Below, piece after piece: positions 5,838 through 6,096 of a stretch of DNA of 6,096 bases (position 1 is the stretch's first letter; every line of letters begins with the position of its first letter). Source of the stretch: Chloroflexota bacterium (lineage in GTDB: Bacteria > Chloroflexota > Anaerolineae > Anaerolineales > E44-bin32); contig JAPLGR010000495.1 in the NCBI GenBank assembly GCA_026390045.1, positions 1-6,096 on the forward strand, written 5' to 3'. The translations under genes were made by a program, and so were the position numbers. The notes beneath the pieces were generated by a model. The model was not told where the DNA came from. It ran no database searches and was given only the letters and a program-made list of their open reading frames with translations.

Positions 5838-6096
5838 CAGGCGCTCCCTTTGTCGTCGGCGAGCGCCCTCGGCTCGCGGAGTATCCGTGTGAAGACCGGG
5901 TAGCTCTGGCCGGTCTCGCGGAAGCCGAGCCGTCGGTAGAGCCTGAGACTCGGAGCGTTGTCCTGCTGGGTGTTGACGGACACACGGTCGAATCCGTGTT
6001 GTCCAAACCCATGCAGCAAGTGCTCCACGAGCGCGCGTCCATAGCCCCGACCCTGAAGTTCCGGGCGAACCGCCAGCCGCGCCAGATGTGCGCCCA
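5837..6096 (-). CDS. GNAT family N-acetyltransferase, C-terminal part (cut by right window edge)
   Basis: The minus strand is open from the right edge to a TGA at 5839-5837, giving 85 residues of the C-terminal half of a GNAT enzyme. LARLAVRPELQGRGYGRALV is motif A: the strand before the bend and the QGRGYG loop that holds the pyrophosphate of acetyl-CoA. VSVNTQQDNAPSLRLYRRLGF is motif B, with the Asn and the LYRRLGF end typical of the fold. The C-terminal tail after FTRILREP is charged and probably not part of the fold. The start lies outside the window, so the internal GTG at 6028 should not be taken as a start. The gene is followed with a one-base overlap by the NUDIX gene, so the two are likely one operon. 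The acetylated substrate cannot be inferred. Confidence 0.9.
   Translation of the reverse strand, partial: GAHLARLAVRPELQGRGYGRALVEHLLHGFGQHGFDRVSVNTQQDNAPSLRLYRRLGFRETGQSYPVFTRILREPRALADDKGSA

Noticed and set aside
5334..5903. Plus-strand open frame (189 codons) opposite the NUDIX and GNAT genes
   Set aside because: Codon-register shadow of the NUDIX gene that continues into the GNAT gene; no domain is seen, whereas the minus strand has a perfect NUDIX box.

Overview
The window is GC-rich and densely coding (roughly 60% G+C by eye), with bacterial-type genes, Shine-Dalgarno sites and promoters. It holds six protein genes; the two at the edges are cut by the window. I see no rRNA, tRNA, CRISPR array, insertion sequence or phage gene. 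The taxon cannot be fixed from this sequence. The mix of multi-spanning GT-C glycosyltransferases, a membrane-anchored DsbA-family oxidoreductase, a NUDIX hydrolase and GTG/TTG starts would suit a GC-rich environmental bacterium such as a member of the Chloroflexota, but this is only a weak inference.

Left half (1-4428): a cluster of three large integral-membrane proteins of the GT-C glycosyltransferase type. Two of them, a partial gene at 1-657 and a complete one at 853-2784, are tandem paralogs on the minus strand. They share an N-terminal SWDE motif and a WGHAFINPKD(I/M)PF motif. The third (2908-4428) is divergently transcribed on the plus strand and belongs to a different GT-C branch. Together they suggest transfer of sugars from polyprenyl-phosphate donors to a cell-surface acceptor, but no substrate can be read from the sequence. 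The partial gene was recovered by translating the minus strand from its first possible start; it stays open to the left edge.

Middle (4429-4592): a short convergent intergenic region with a perfect 10-bp hairpin that probably ends transcription from both sides.

Right half (4593-6096): three minus-strand genes read from right to left. The first is the C-terminal end of a GNAT acetyltransferase. A NUDIX hydrolase overlaps it by one base (TGATG). After 97 bp comes a membrane-anchored DsbA-like thiol-disulfide oxidoreductase with a CPYC active site. The 97-bp gap carries a good sigma70-type promoter whose -10 element lies inside a 13-bp palindrome, so the DsbA-like gene is probably also transcribed and perhaps regulated independently.

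No clear new multi-gene system is visible. The most interesting items are regulatory: an apparently leaderless start of the partial GT-C gene, and the palindrome over the DsbA-gene promoter. The paired GT-C proteins with the NPKD signature, whose biochemistry I cannot assign, also deserve a look.
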